64,000 nucleotides of DNA from Thiodiazotropha sp040793985 (GCA_040793985.1 JBFNJI010000018.1:1-64000), one strand, 5' to 3'; shown: positions 23,018-33,102, numbered from the stretch's first letter. Notes: a model not told the origin generated them from the sequence alone. A program made the numbers and translations.

Positions 23018-26000
23018 ATCCCCTCTCATCCCCGCCAACCCGGCCAATCCGACGCCGATCTATCCGTTCCTGCAGCCCCTGCACCAGATCCCATAGCACC
23101 GGAATGATAAACAGGGTTAGGGCAGTCGCCGTCGCCAGGCCGGTGACGAAGGTGGACGCCATGGTCCCCCAGATCAGTGAATAGCTGGGAAAACCTACGG
23201 CCATTGGCAGCAGACCCAGCGAAGTGGTCAGGGTGGTCAGTACTATGGGGCGCAATCTGATGTTGACCCCTTGAATAATCGCCTCGCGCCGGGAAAGCCC
23301 TTTGCGATAGCGTTTGTTGATAAAGTCGATCAACACCAAGGCGTCATTGACCACAACACCCGCAACGCCGATCACGGCAATAAAACTGTTTACGGTAAAC
23401 AGTGACTGCGTCACCAATTTACCGAACACGACGCCTATCAGCGCAAAAACAATGGCGGAGAGGATGATCAACGGCTGAAGATAGGATTGAAACTGCGTTG
23501 CCAGAATCACGTACATCACCAACACCGCAATGATGAAGGCATAGGCCAGTGACTCGAAGGAGCGTTGGGTATCCTCGTGTTCTCCGCCGAAGGTCACCGT
23601 GGCCCCCGGATAGCGATCACGCAGGGTCTCATAGTGGTTCTTCACCCGGTTCACCACGGCGGGTGTCGATGTGGGAGCGCCTTCCCGGATATCGGCCTTC
23701 AGACTGATCGCCCTCTGTCCCTGATAACGCTTGATCTCACCGGACTCGTTATAGGTCTGCACGGTCACCAGATCCGCGAGATAGACAGGATGCTCCGCAT
23801 CCTCCACCACCGGAATATAGAGGGCGTTCTCCGGATCCTGCAGCGCTTGCGGATCGATCCGAAGCTTGAGGTCGACCTCCTCATCGATGTGCCGGTACTT
23901 GCCCAGATAACGGCCGTCGAGCACGCTCGCAGCAAGACGCGCAACCTGAGCGTTGTCCAAACCGTACTCCGCCACTCTCTCCTGCTCGACATGGAGTCGG
24001 AATACGCGCTTGGCAACCCCACGGTCATCATTCAAGCCAACCAGATGTGGACCTATCTCGGGGGATTTCCGCATAAAGTCCAATAGTTCCCTGGCCAACC
24101 CCGAGACAGCCTCCACATTCGCTCCCACCACGCGTACATTGATGTCCTTGCCACTCGGCGGACCGTCATTCTGCGGGTGGATATGCAGTCTGTAACCATC
24201 CGTTTCGTAGATCGGTTTCAAGCGCTCGCGCATCCGATCCAGATGGGCCAGCGGATCATCAAAGGTCTGATCGGAGGCGCTTGGCATGGTGACCATCACC
24301 GATCCATGGTTGTTGCCATAGATCGGTTCGTAGTCCTCGTTGAAATAGAGGCCGGCGAGACCCGCCGCGGCGCTGGCCATTCCCGGCCCATCCTCCATGA
24401 CGCTCTCGGCAATCCGCTTGACGCGTTCGTCCACCTCGTCGATCGCGATATTGCTTGGACCGACGATATCGACGTAATAGAGCTTGTAGTCGTCGGGGAA
24501 GAACTGGATTCGAATCAAGGGGACCTTGCCGCTCGCGGACAGCGCAAGAATCATCACCGCTACGCCGAACAGCAGGGTGACGACCATCAGGGAGGTCAGA
24601 CGAAAACGCATGGTCAGCGACAATAACCAGTCGGTAAACCTGCGCGCCACCCGCATCATCGCATTGTCCCGCTGCATGAGATCTACGGCACCCTGCTGGC
24701 GGGGACCGAAATCCAGATAATGGATTGGCAGGATCAGCAGGCACTCAACCAGCGAGGCGATGATGGCGAAGCTCACCGCCTTCGGCACCAGGGCAAAGAA
24801 CTGACCGGTGGAACCCGACATGATCAACATCGGCAGGAATGCTGCCACGGTGGTCATGGTGGCCGAGATCACCGGCAGCGCCACCTCGGCCGTGCCGTTG
24901 ATGATCGCCTCCCGCAACGGCTTCCCCTCCTGGACGTGACGATAGATATTCTCAGTCACGACGATCGCGTCATCCACCACGATACCGGTCACCAGGACGA
25001 AGGAGAAGAGAGTGATCTCGTTCAGGCTGTTCCCGGTGAGGTACATGATCAGCATGGTGATCATGAACGAGAACGGAATGCCGATGGTCACCAGGCCGGC
25101 GTTGCGTACACCCATGAAATACCAGATGATGAGTGATACCAGGAAAATACCCACCAGCATGTTCATGCCCAGGGTTGTCAATCCGTCTTTGATGTAGACG
25201 GTAGAATCCTGGGTCAAAACCACATTCACACCCTGTGCCTTCAGCGAGGGCCGGAATTCGTCGATCACGGCAACGACCTGATCCCGAATCTCCATGGCGT
25301 TGCCCTGATCCGATTTGATCACCTTGAGCCCCAGGGCCGGTTTGCCGTTTACGGATGAGATCACGATGGAGTCTCTATACCCCATCCCGGTATGGGTAAT
25401 CAGGTCCATGACTCGAACCAGGCTACCGTCCGCATCTCTGCGCACCACGGTCGAATGCACCTGTTCGAGGGTGTGGAAGCGCTCGTCCAGCTTTACCAGG
25501 TATTCACCGCTTTGGTTGGTATATTTTCCCGCCGGTATGGTGAGATTGGCTGCGTTGAGGGCAGCCGCGACCTGATCGAAACCGATACCGAACTCGCGCA
25601 GCTTCTGCGGATCGAGATAGACATGAAACTCCTGGGTCTGTTTACCGGAAAAGTCGACCTGTTGAACATGGGGTATCTTCAACAGCCTCGTTTTCAGCTC
25701 CTCGCCCATCAGAGCCAGGGCGCGATTGCCGTGGTCGCCAACGAGGTTTATGGCGATTACCGGCAGCCAGTCCTGAACCTTGGCATTCAGCAGCGACGGC
25801 GGATCAACACCTTCCGGCAGCTCACTGATTATATTGAGCACCTCGAACCTGACTTCGTTGTAGAGGGCATCGTAGTCGGAGTCGTCCACGAACTTGAGGC
25901 GGATATTGGAGCGTCCGCTGAATGACGTGGAGTTGATCCACTCGACATCATCGACCCTCTCCAGCGCATCCTCGATTTTCCGCGTGACCAGGGTCTCCAC

Positions 26001-26177
26001 CTCCACCGGCGAGGCACCGGGATAGACAGTGGAGATGATCACTTCGCCGAAGCCGAAGTTGGGGTAGCGTTCCGCAGGCAGGGCGAACAGGGTAAAGAAA
26101 CCAACCACGATCAATACCACAAACATCAGGTTGTAGAAGACCCGCTGCTTGAGAGAAAACGCGACTACCTCATGCAT
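23016..26177 (-). CDS. RND-family efflux transporter, inner-membrane pump
   Basis: 1053 aa, the usual RND length. Twelve spans in two repeats with large periplasmic loops after TM1 and TM7. The proton-relay Asp pair lies in TM4, VTGIVVDDAIVVTENIYRH. The matching TM10 block GVAGVVVNDALVLIDFINKRYR is also present. A proton-driven pump for hydrophobic substrates; substrate cannot be read from the sequence. The periplasmic adaptor gene is 3 bp upstream in the same operon. No outer-membrane TolC-like partner is nearby. Confidence 0.93.
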   Translation of the reverse strand: MHEVVAFSLKQRVFYNLMFVVLIVVGFFTLFALPAERYPNFGFGEVIISTVYPGASPVEVETLVTRKIEDALERVDDVEWINSTSFSGRSNIRLKFVDDSDYDALYNEVRFEVLNIISELPEGVDPPSLLNAKVQDWLPVIAINLVGDHGNRALALMGEELKTRLLKIPHVQQVDFSGKQTQEFHVYLDPQKLREFGIGFDQVAAALNAANLTIPAGKYTNQSGEYLVKLDERFHTLEQVHSTVVRRDADGSLVRVMDLITHTGMGYRDSIVISSVNGKPALGLKVIKSDQGNAMEIRDQVVAVIDEFRPSLKAQGVNVVLTQDSTVYIKDGLTTLGMNMLVGIFLVSLIIWYFMGVRNAGLVTIGIPFSFMITMLIMYLTGNSLNEITLFSFVLVTGIVVDDAIVVTENIYRHVQEGKPLREAIINGTAEVALPVISATMTTVAAFLPMLIMSGSTGQFFALVPKAVSFAIIASLVECLLILPIHYLDFGPRQQGAVDLMQRDNAMMRVARRFTDWLLSLTMRFRLTSLMVVTLLFGVAVMILALSASGKVPLIRIQFFPDDYKLYYVDIVGPSNIAIDEVDERVKRIAESVMEDGPGMASAAAGLAGLYFNEDYEPIYGNNHGSVMVTMPSASDQTFDDPLAHLDRMRERLKPIYETDGYRLHIHPQNDGPPSGKDINVRVVGANVEAVSGLARELLDFMRKSPEIGPHLVGLNDDRGVAKRVFRLHVEQERVAEYGLDNAQVARLAASVLDGRYLGKYRHIDEEVDLKLRIDPQALQDPENALYIPVVEDAEHPVYLADLVTVQTYNESGEIKRYQGQRAISLKADIREGAPTSTPAVVNRVKNHYETLRDRYPGATVTFGGEHEDTQRSFESLAYAFIIAVLVMYVILATQFQSYLQPLIILSAIVFALIGVVFGKLVTQSLFTVNSFIAVIGVAGVVVNDALVLIDFINKRYRKGLSRREAIIQGVNIRLRPIVLTTLTTSLGLLPMAVGFPSYSLIWGTMASTFVTGLATATALTLFIIPVLWDLVQGLQERIDRRRIGRVGGDERG

Positions 26178-26180
26178 CGA

Positions 26181-27182
26181 TCATAGCCCTTGGTCCAGTT
26201 GAAACTGATCCCCAGGCTTGATCCCCGGACCGGTTACCCTTATCCATGCCTCATCGTCACCCCTGACACGTCCAAGATAGACCACTCTTATCTCTTCGCC
26301 ATCCGCCCGCTTCAACCAATACTGTTCATAACGTTGCTTGAGCGCCCGCTCGGGAACAAGCACGGCATTCTTGCGCTGAGGGATATCGAGCGCCAATTCA
26401 GCCCTTAGCCCACCCCTGGCGAGGGATTGTTGAAGCGAAATCTCCAGTTCGGTATAGATCTTCCGGGAGACCTCATCGAAGGCGGGGGATACCCGCAGGA
26501 TCGAGGCATCGACCCTGCTCTGCAGTTCGGGCAGGGTCAACTTGAGCTCAGTCTGTATCGCCTGGAGTGCCTGATACTCGGCCATACTGAGGGCAAAGGG
26601 GACAATCAGGCTGTTGTAGTCCCCCACATCCACGACCGGCTCTCCGATATTGACCCACTCACCGGGATCGATAAAGCGTTGCACCACTCTCCAGCCTGCA
26701 GGTACCCTGATGCAGAGCCGCGATTTACGCTCCTGTAGTATCTCAGCCGCAACGGACAAAGCGGCAAGCTGGGTATTGGTCTTGTCGAGGCTGCGCAGTG
26801 CCGAGTCGAGCTGGCTTTGAGATGAACTGTTTTGCTTCAGCAATTGACGGTAGCGCGCCACCTCCTTGCGAAAATAGGCCTTGTCCACAGCCAGGGCGTC
26901 ACGCTCGGCCCGATTACTGCGCAGTTCCATGTTGATGAAGGTTTGATCCTGGCAGGCGAAGGGTTCGTCCTCTTTGATTAGATCGCCCACATCGCCATTG
27001 ACCGAATCGATACGACCCGCATTCTCAGCCGATAGCACGACCCTTGAACGAGCACGGGTAAAGCCTGAGAGGATTTCACGCTGCAACGCCGGCTTGGCCG
27101 TCACCAGGTCAGTCTCGGCGAAGCTGTGGTTCGGTATCAGAATAAGACACAAAAGCAGTGATGACAGGTTGATAATTCGCAT
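26181..27182 (-). CDS. RND efflux periplasmic adaptor (MFP/HlyD family)
   Basis: 333 aa with a signal peptide (1-22, NHSFAETD) and no lipobox. Lipoyl-like half (AENAGRIDSVNGDVGDLIKEDEPFA), an alpha hairpin around 80-150, then RVPAGWRVVQRFIDPGEWVNIGEPVVDVGD, and a C-terminal beta domain. It links the downstream pump to an outer-membrane channel. It is the first gene of the two-gene operon. Confidence 0.9.
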   Translation of the reverse strand: MRIINLSSLLLCLILIPNHSFAETDLVTAKPALQREILSGFTRARSRVVLSAENAGRIDSVNGDVGDLIKEDEPFACQDQTFINMELRSNRAERDALAVDKAYFRKEVARYRQLLKQNSSSQSQLDSALRSLDKTNTQLAALSVAAEILQERKSRLCIRVPAGWRVVQRFIDPGEWVNIGEPVVDVGDYNSLIVPFALSMAEYQALQAIQTELKLTLPELQSRVDASILRVSPAFDEVSRKIYTELEISLQQSLARGGLRAELALDIPQRKNAVLVPERALKQRYEQYWLKRADGEEIRVVYLGRVRGDDEAWIRVTGPGIKPGDQFQLDQGL

Positions 27183-27711
27183 CTTTTCCTTCTATTTTCA
27201 AACTATCCAAATCTGACAGCGCGTCTGGATTGATGGCTCAGAAAACCATGCCGCTCCTCTGTAATGAGATGCCGACACGACGATGGGCGGGCATCATGAA
27301 GGTTGCTGCGAACCTTAGCCAAAACAGGCTTTTAAGTCCTAGAAAACAACTAGAATATTGAACACCATTCATGGTTTGGTATGGTTCCAAGCCAATATAG
27401 TATGCACAAAAAACTATAAAAACAATAAGTTATGGTTTTTCTAAACCCACTCTGCACGGGTCTGTGACCCGCGAGGAAACGAATCTCACATCAACGGCAT
27501 AAAAAGTTATACTGATAAGGGCTAAAGAGACAAAAAATCAACGAAGGTGGTCTTGGCAAGGCCGATGCGGTACCGCGGCCTTCAGCCTTACAGGAGAAGA
27601 GGTGATCACTCTGCTCATGGATACCAGGAGAATGGACAGGTCAGATGTAGGGACTGGGTGATCCCTCTTAATGTCATGGCGTCGACCATCATGACAATTT
27701 GAGGAGCGCAC
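27183..27711. promoter_or_regulatory. Long divergent intergenic region with hairpins
   Basis: 529 bp, AT-rich in the first 330 bp. Near 27556-27580 a nested palindrome AAGGCCG...CGGCCTT encloses CGGTACCG. No homology to a riboswitch or RNA gene was recognised. It serves as leader for the basic protein at 27712 and promoter for the efflux operon. Confidence 0.3.
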
Positions 27712-28110
27712 ATGTGGATCTTTTATAAGCATCTCCCCCGTGGGGTTTCCACCAAGGAGATTAGAAAGGTCACGTTGAGAGGCACACGCCCCAGCTGGTC
27801 ATTGTTACCAGTGACTAAAAAGAGTGCCATAAAACGTACCAAGATAATTCGAATCAAGGACTTACAGACTGAGGCTACTGAATACCACGCTATTGTCCAG
27901 GTTGAGTCCCCTGTGCTGGCAGACGCCATTATCGAGAATCTCGATGGCAGAACTGTCAACGGCTTGTTTCTCAAGCCCCACCGCTACCACCGGAGGTTCC
28001 CAAACCGCGACCGGCGGACCAGGGAGCAGATAACCAACCCCGATGACGAGCGACGCAAACAAGACAGGCGCAGGGATAACCTGATCACCCGGGTCTTGGA
28101 TATCAACTGA
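27712..28110 (+). CDS. Basic protein with a degenerate RRM-like fold
   Basis: 132 aa, strongly basic. Residues 1-85 have a pattern of beta-alpha-beta units: MWIFYKHLP, KIIRIKDLQ, YHAIVQVESPVLADAIIENLDGRTVNGLFLKPHRY, close to the end of an RRM (the glycine-rich RNP-like strand is AIVQVES). The tail RRFPNRDRRTREQI and RRKQDRRRDN is Arg-rich. Binding RNA is plausible but inferred from charge and shape only. GAGGAGC precedes ATG. It stands alone after a 529-bp leader. Confidence 0.65.
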   Translation: MWIFYKHLPRGVSTKEIRKVTLRGTRPSWSLLPVTKKSAIKRTKIIRIKDLQTEATEYHAIVQVESPVLADAIIENLDGRTVNGLFLKPHRYHRRFPNRDRRTREQITNPDDERRKQDRRRDNLITRVLDIN

Positions 28111-28169
28111 TAGGCAGCCACCCTAGAGAAGCCATCTCCGGGGTTTTTCCCGACGGGGCCGGCCAGGCG

Positions 28170-28964
28170 CTACTCTTCTGCCATCAATTCTGCCAGCAGG
28201 CGGCCATCCACTGGATGCAGGGCATGGCTGAGCGCATTGAGATGCGACTCAGACCGCCCTTTCAGGGCTTGTATGTTGTTCATATCCTGACTGAAAGCGG
28301 GAACCAGCTCGTCACCCATGCCGACCGGCCCGGTGCGTACAATCGAAATGTACCGGATTGATGGGTGGGGCTGACGATTCAGCCAAAACAGAAGATTGCC
28401 CGGCTGTTCGGGTACCAGATCGAGCAACACCTCCCAGGAATCACGCACGATGCCATAGAGATCACCGGTGAAAAACTCCTTCACCACGCTGATGGGAAAG
28501 GGGTCGTCGGTCTCCTCCAGTGCCTCCACCGCTCGCAGGGTGCCAAGATGGGGCGAGGCGATGGTGATCAGCGCCTTGGGGTAGTTCACCCTACCCTGCA
28601 CCAGTGCCAGGCGCGCCACCACGCCGCCTGCGGAGTGACCGATGAGGATGACCGGTTCATCCCCGTGGCGTTGCTCCACGGCTCCGATCATATGTCCCAG
28701 CAGATCCGCCTGCAGTCCCAGCGGCGCCATAGAGGGGAGTTCAACGCTGTAGAAGCTGTTGCCTCCGCCCGGCTCCTGCAAAGGGATCAGGCCACGGGGT
28801 GTGAGCACCCCTGCGCGACGCCAGCCGTTATGTTCCAATGTCTGTGCAACAGCGCCTCTATCCCAGGAGGAGGCGTTCCCCAGATAACCGTGAATCAATA
28901 CCGCCACATCTGCCTGAGCGATAGTGGAGACGAAGAACAGCAAGATAGTCGATATACGTTTCAT
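28170..28964 (-). CDS. Secreted alpha/beta hydrolase (lipase-like)
   Basis: 264 aa. Signal peptide MKRISTILLFFVSTIAQA, oxyanion region VLIHGYLGNASSW, nucleophile elbow LIGHSAGGVVARLAL, later Asp and His likely in the last third (HPVDG). Resembles extracellular triacylglycerol lipases/esterases. The start at 28964 is chosen because it opens with the signal peptide; the longer frame to 29036 does not. Confidence 0.85.
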   Translation of the reverse strand: MKRISTILLFFVSTIAQADVAVLIHGYLGNASSWDRGAVAQTLEHNGWRRAGVLTPRGLIPLQEPGGGNSFYSVELPSMAPLGLQADLLGHMIGAVEQRHGDEPVILIGHSAGGVVARLALVQGRVNYPKALITIASPHLGTLRAVEALEETDDPFPISVVKEFFTGDLYGIVRDSWEVLLDLVPEQPGNLLFWLNRQPHPSIRYISIVRTGPVGMGDELVPAFSQDMNNIQALKGRSESHLNALSHALHPVDGRLLAELMAEE

Positions 28965-29280
28965 AGCGAACTCCCAACTCAATGCCTGTAAAAGACGTCG
29001 TACATGTCTGCTTCCATGACGCGGCACGCCGCGCACCTGACTGGCTCGATCCAGCCGCTCCCTGTAATGAGATCCGTTTACTCTCCAAACGGCCTGCGCC
29101 CATCCAGCCCCTGTGCCTGATTCATTTCACGCCAGGCCCATGCGGCAGAATGGAATACGCTAATCTTATTATATTATCTTTTTCTGATTTTCCCTGCCAG
29201 ACCCGTTACTATCACAATCCTTTTGGGGTGGGATATCTGGGTTGATGGATTGGCCGGCTATACGGATAAAGGTCTCTGGC
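28965..29280. other. Intergenic region, lipase / MscS-like gene
   Basis: 316 bp upstream of the minus-strand lipase gene and downstream of the MscS-like gene. It contains an AT-rich patch at about 29160-29190. No gene, repeat or terminator with a good T tract was recognised. Confidence 0.25.
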
Positions 29281-30366
29281 TCAGCCCCTTTCAGCGAGCC
29301 GGAATCCGGATGGATTCTCGACGGTGTGAGTCAGCGGTGTATTCAGGCCGATCCCCAGTTCGGAGGATAGATCGTAGGCCGCCCTGTTGATCAGGTACTC
29401 CGCCTCGATAAGCCGGTAGGCACTGTTGATGCGGTAGGAGAGTCGCCATACCACCGCATGGTCGCCGTTCTCCACGATGCGCACCTTGGGGGCACGCTCC
29501 TCGTTTATCAATGAACCGTCATCGGCGACCGCCTGCCAGACCTGGGTCAGGAACGACTCGATCTCCTCGCTGTTGAATCCGTAACCGATCTTGAAGTCGG
29601 CGGAGCAATCCAGGTTATCGTTGGAGTTGCTTGTCAGGATCTCGATCTTGCAGGAACGGAAACGGGAGTTGGGAAGGAGAATTTTGTACTTCCGACGCAG
29701 ATCCTTGAACACGGTCTGGGTAAGCGTTGTACGTACCACCACAGCGAGCAGGTCGATCTCCTTCACCTGGACTACCGAACCGGGTTCCACGTCGTTGTTG
29801 TAGAGCAGGATCAGGCCATTGATATTGTCGGGTGCCCAGACGTCCTTGGTGGAGTAGACGATGAGCACCACCGCACCCAGCACCGATGTGGTGTGCAACC
29901 AGCTGGTCATATCCCAGACATTGATGATGATGAGAAAGGAGATCAGGGCAGCGACTGCCCAGCCGATCAGGCCGATGACTTCCGACTGGTAGGTATGCGA
30001 CACCACCTCTGTGTCGGCGATCTCGCGAGAGCGGCCGTAGCGCTTCAAGGCATGCAGCTGAAACAGGTGGGCCAGCAGAAAGGAACAGAGCAGGGTCAAA
30101 CCGGTGACCGAGAGCGGGCGTGCCTTGTCGGTGAAGAAGACCGCGAGAAAGTAGAGGACAAACAGGGTCAGGTTGACGATGCGCAGCATCCAGACAGAGG
30201 CATTGTAGCGGCGGTCGTTCTGAGAATAGCCCAGTTTCGAAACAATCTTCGAGGAGAAGATAAATATCAGGGCGTTGACGCCCAACACGAAGTAGTCGAA
30301 GAGCGAATAGACGCTGTTTACCTTGCTCAGCAGAAGTTGGCCCAACTCACCGATATACTGCTCCAA
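29281..30366 (-). CDS. MscS-like mechanosensitive channel family protein
   Basis: 361 aa. Five hydrophobic helices in the first 190 residues, then a beta domain (VEPGSVVQVKEIDLLAVVVRTTLTQTVF, ILLPNSRF) and an alpha/beta tail, as in MscS-type channels. The pore helix before the beta domain (SVLGAVVLIVYSTKDVW) is not Gly/Ala-rich like E. coli MscS TM3, so it is a divergent member. Possible role in osmotic release. Confidence 0.7.
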   Translation of the reverse strand: MEQYIGELGQLLLSKVNSVYSLFDYFVLGVNALIFIFSSKIVSKLGYSQNDRRYNASVWMLRIVNLTLFVLYFLAVFFTDKARPLSVTGLTLLCSFLLAHLFQLHALKRYGRSREIADTEVVSHTYQSEVIGLIGWAVAALISFLIIINVWDMTSWLHTTSVLGAVVLIVYSTKDVWAPDNINGLILLYNNDVEPGSVVQVKEIDLLAVVVRTTLTQTVFKDLRRKYKILLPNSRFRSCKIEILTSNSNDNLDCSADFKIGYGFNSEEIESFLTQVWQAVADDGSLINEERAPKVRIVENGDHAVVWRLSYRINSAYRLIEAEYLINRAAYDLSSELGIGLNTPLTHTVENPSGFRLAERG

Positions 30367-30464
30367 GATCCTTCCCTACCTGAAAGCCTGTTTGATTGAG
30401 CACCTTACAAGGCCATATAAAAGACTTCAAGCAAGCTGGGGTCAGGTGCCATGAAATGTAACTT

Positions 30465-31067
30465 TCACGCACCCAGAAAGGGTTGCCAACCGGGCAAGGC
30501 CTCAGTCCGCTCAAGCCAGGCACGCACCCCTGGATAGGCTTGCAGCGAGACTTCCGCTTCCGCGGCCAGCGATACATAAGGATAGCAGGCGATATCCGCT
30601 ATGGTGACTGCATCGGCCGCCAGCCAGTCGTTCTGTTTCAGCCTCGATTCCATCACCGCCAGGCCTGCTCGGCCATCCTGTTGACAGAGTTGCAGGTCGA
30701 AGGGTTTACCGAACACCCGCGTCGCACGGGCCCGCGCAAGACCGTAGAGCAGTTCGTTTTCCGAAACCGCCAGCCACTGCATCACCCGGGCCTCCCCCAG
30801 CGGTTCTGTCGACAGCCAGTCGGAGGCGGCATACTGTCTGGCGAGGTAGACCAAAATCGCCATCGAATCCCAGATGACCAGATCCCCATCCAGCAACACC
30901 GGCACCTGCCCGCGTGGATTTATCCGCTTGAATTCGTCAGTCAGTGACTCACCCTTCAGCAGATCGATATCGACTCGCGCGTAATCGAGACCCAGCATGG
31001 AGAGCAAGAGACGGACTTTGTAACAGTTACCCGACCTGGGGAAGTTATAGAGCTTTAGACTGGCCAT
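30465..31067 (-). CDS. Glutathione S-transferase family protein
   Basis: 200 aa. Thioredoxin-like N domain (LKLYNFPRSGNCYKVRLLLSMLGL, cis-Pro in NPRGQVPVL, then DSMAILVYLA) and an all-alpha C domain with WLAADAVTIADIACYPYV. The glutathione-activating residue is likely Ser12. Substrate unknown. Divergent from the kinase-RNase Z gene, about 85 bp apart. Confidence 0.9.
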   Translation of the reverse strand: MASLKLYNFPRSGNCYKVRLLLSMLGLDYARVDIDLLKGESLTDEFKRINPRGQVPVLLDGDLVIWDSMAILVYLARQYAASDWLSTEPLGEARVMQWLAVSENELLYGLARARATRVFGKPFDLQLCQQDGRAGLAVMESRLKQNDWLAADAVTIADIACYPYVSLAAEAEVSLQAYPGVRAWLERTEALPGWQPFLGA

Positions 31068-31152
31068 GGCTGAACATCCCGTTATTAAATGTCGAAGAAG
31101 CTATAGTACGAAAAAGCTCGCAGGGTTAACGTATAAATATAGAGGTTCCCAG

Positions 31153-33102
31153 ATGAACCATCAGATCTCCGCCGAACATCCTCAAGCCCTGGTCGAGCTG
31201 CTGTCGGCAGGAGACCGGCGGATGCTGCTGTTCGGTCCCCCCGGCGTCGGCAAAACCACCCTGGCGTGGATACTGGCGCAACAGCTAGGCAAGACCGACA
31301 GGAAGATCCATTGTCTCAGCGCCGATCCGGGGTTGCCGGCATTCGGCCCACCCGGCGCCGTTAACCTTGGCGTCTGGCTGCAGGGTGAGTGGCAACTGGA
31401 GGACCATGAGGCCCTCTGCAGTCTCGATGCCGCCCGTTTCCGGTTGCCGCTGAGCGAAGCTGTAAGCAGGTTGGCAAACCGTATCGAGGGGACACTGCTG
31501 ATCGATACACCCGGTGTGGTACGGGGTGTGGCAGGCGCGGAGCTGTTGACCTCCATTCTCTCCGCGGCCGCGGTCGATCTGGTCGCGGTGCTGGTGCGTG
31601 AGGGTCGGATACCGCACCTCGATCAGGAGCTGCAGGCGCTTGGACGCGAACTCATCGCAGTGGCGGCCTCGCCCAGGGCGAGGCGGCCAAGCAAGAACAG
31701 CCGCGACCGCGAGCGCACGCATGCCTGGGATGCCTACCTGGCCGGCGCGAGGGTGCAGAAAATAAGCCTGAGTCGTACGAACAGACTCGGCACACCACCC
31801 CGCGAGGCGCCCGAAGCCTGGATAGGCAAACAGGTCGCCTTTCTGCAGGATGGGAGCAGTGTCGGCATGGGAGAGGTCGTCGCGATGGAGGGAGATTCAC
31901 TCAGCATACGCTTGCCACCCGGGAAGAGAGTGACCGCGTCGCTACTGGTGCGCGATGCCGTCCGCGACCCATCCGGCTTGCTGGTAACCGGTAAACGCTT
32001 TGCCGACCGCGTGGTACGCTACCTCCCCCCGAGCGATCTGGTTCCCGATTTTGCACAGACCCTGCAGGGTGGATACCGGCCCATGGTACAGACCGGCAGC
32101 GCCTCCGCGTTGCTGATGAACGGTGTCTTCGGCGATCCCCAACTCCATCTGCGCCTGGCCCATCAACGGCGCAGCCTGCTGTTCGATCTTGGCGACGGTA
32201 CACGACTGCCTGGGCGGGTGGCACATCAGGTCAGCGATATCTTCATCAGCCACGCCCACATGGACCACATCTGCGGCTTTCTCTGGCTGCTGCGGGCGCG
32301 CATCGGTGAAAGGGAGAGCTGTCGGCTCTACGGGCCGCCCGGACTGGCCAGCCGCATCGAACACCTGATCGAAGGCATCCACTGGGACCGCATTGGCGAC
32401 CGCGGACCCAGGTTCGTGATTGCGGAACTACATGGCGATCGCCTACAGCGTTTTCTGCTGCAGGCCGGCAGGCCCGGCCGCCAATCCCTGGGCGAGATTG
32501 CGGTCAACGAAGGTATTGTGCTGGATGAAGCAGGGTTTCGCATCCGCGCCATCACCCTCGATCACGGCATTCCGGTCGCAGCCTATGCCTTCGAGCCTGC
32601 GTTGCAGATCAACATACGCAAGGAGCGGTTAATCGCGCATGGCCTTGAGCCCGGCCCCTGGCTGACCGAGTTGAAGCAGCAAATCCTGGACAGCCAGCCA
32701 GACGTCCGGCTCTCGCTGCCAAACGGCAGCAGTAGCACGGTGAACGAACTGGCCAAGGAACTCACCCGGGTCACAGCGGGCAGTAAAATCGTCTATGCCA
32801 CCGACCTCGCAGACACAGGCGGCAATCGCGATCGACTGATTGCCCTGGCCAAGGGGGCCCACACCCTGTTCTGCGAATCGCCGTTCATGCGCGGAGACGC
32901 CGACCAGGCAAGGCGCACCGGACACCTGACCACCAAGGCCTGTGGCGAAATCGCCACGCAGGCCTCTGTCCGCCACCTGATCCCATTCCATTTCTCCCGC
33001 CGATACGAGGACGCACCGCTGCCGCTATATGATGAGATCGCTGCAGCCTGTCCCCATGTGGTGATTCCGAGCAGTACGCAAGCTTCGCTGGCGTCTCGCT
33101 AG
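31153..33102 (+). CDS. Fused Clp1/Grc3-type polynucleotide kinase and RNase Z-like nuclease
   Basis: 649 aa, two enzymes in one chain. Residues 1-150: Walker A GPPGVGKT (28-35), then SADPGLPAFGPPG (57-68), matching the DxDPGQ...PPG motif of Clp1/Grc3 5'-OH polynucleotide kinases, and LLIDTPGVVRG as Walker B. About 220-290: beta-rich middle. Residues 330-640: a metallo-beta-lactamase with HAHMDH (367-372), His471 in LDHGIP, Asp551, His591 in GHLTTKACGEIA, and PFHFSRRY (His613), all features of RNase Z. ATG 31153 opens MNHQIS; upstream in-frame extension to 31066 overlaps the GST. Substrate unknown; RNA 5'/3' end processing is inferred. Confidence 0.85.
   Translation: MNHQISAEHPQALVELLSAGDRRMLLFGPPGVGKTTLAWILAQQLGKTDRKIHCLSADPGLPAFGPPGAVNLGVWLQGEWQLEDHEALCSLDAARFRLPLSEAVSRLANRIEGTLLIDTPGVVRGVAGAELLTSILSAAAVDLVAVLVREGRIPHLDQELQALGRELIAVAASPRARRPSKNSRDRERTHAWDAYLAGARVQKISLSRTNRLGTPPREAPEAWIGKQVAFLQDGSSVGMGEVVAMEGDSLSIRLPPGKRVTASLLVRDAVRDPSGLLVTGKRFADRVVRYLPPSDLVPDFAQTLQGGYRPMVQTGSASALLMNGVFGDPQLHLRLAHQRRSLLFDLGDGTRLPGRVAHQVSDIFISHAHMDHICGFLWLLRARIGERESCRLYGPPGLASRIEHLIEGIHWDRIGDRGPRFVIAELHGDRLQRFLLQAGRPGRQSLGEIAVNEGIVLDEAGFRIRAITLDHGIPVAAYAFEPALQINIRKERLIAHGLEPGPWLTELKQQILDSQPDVRLSLPNGSSSTVNELAKELTRVTAGSKIVYATDLADTGGNRDRLIALAKGAHTLFCESPFMRGDADQARRTGHLTTKACGEIATQASVRHLIPFHFSRRYEDAPLPLYDEIAAACPHVVIPSSTQASLASR

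Noticed and set aside
353..33102. Functional link between the tRNA-Arg intron and the kinase-RNase Z fusion
   Set aside because: Group I introns splice themselves by transesterification and leave no 5'-OH ends needing such a kinase; the genes are 30 kb apart.
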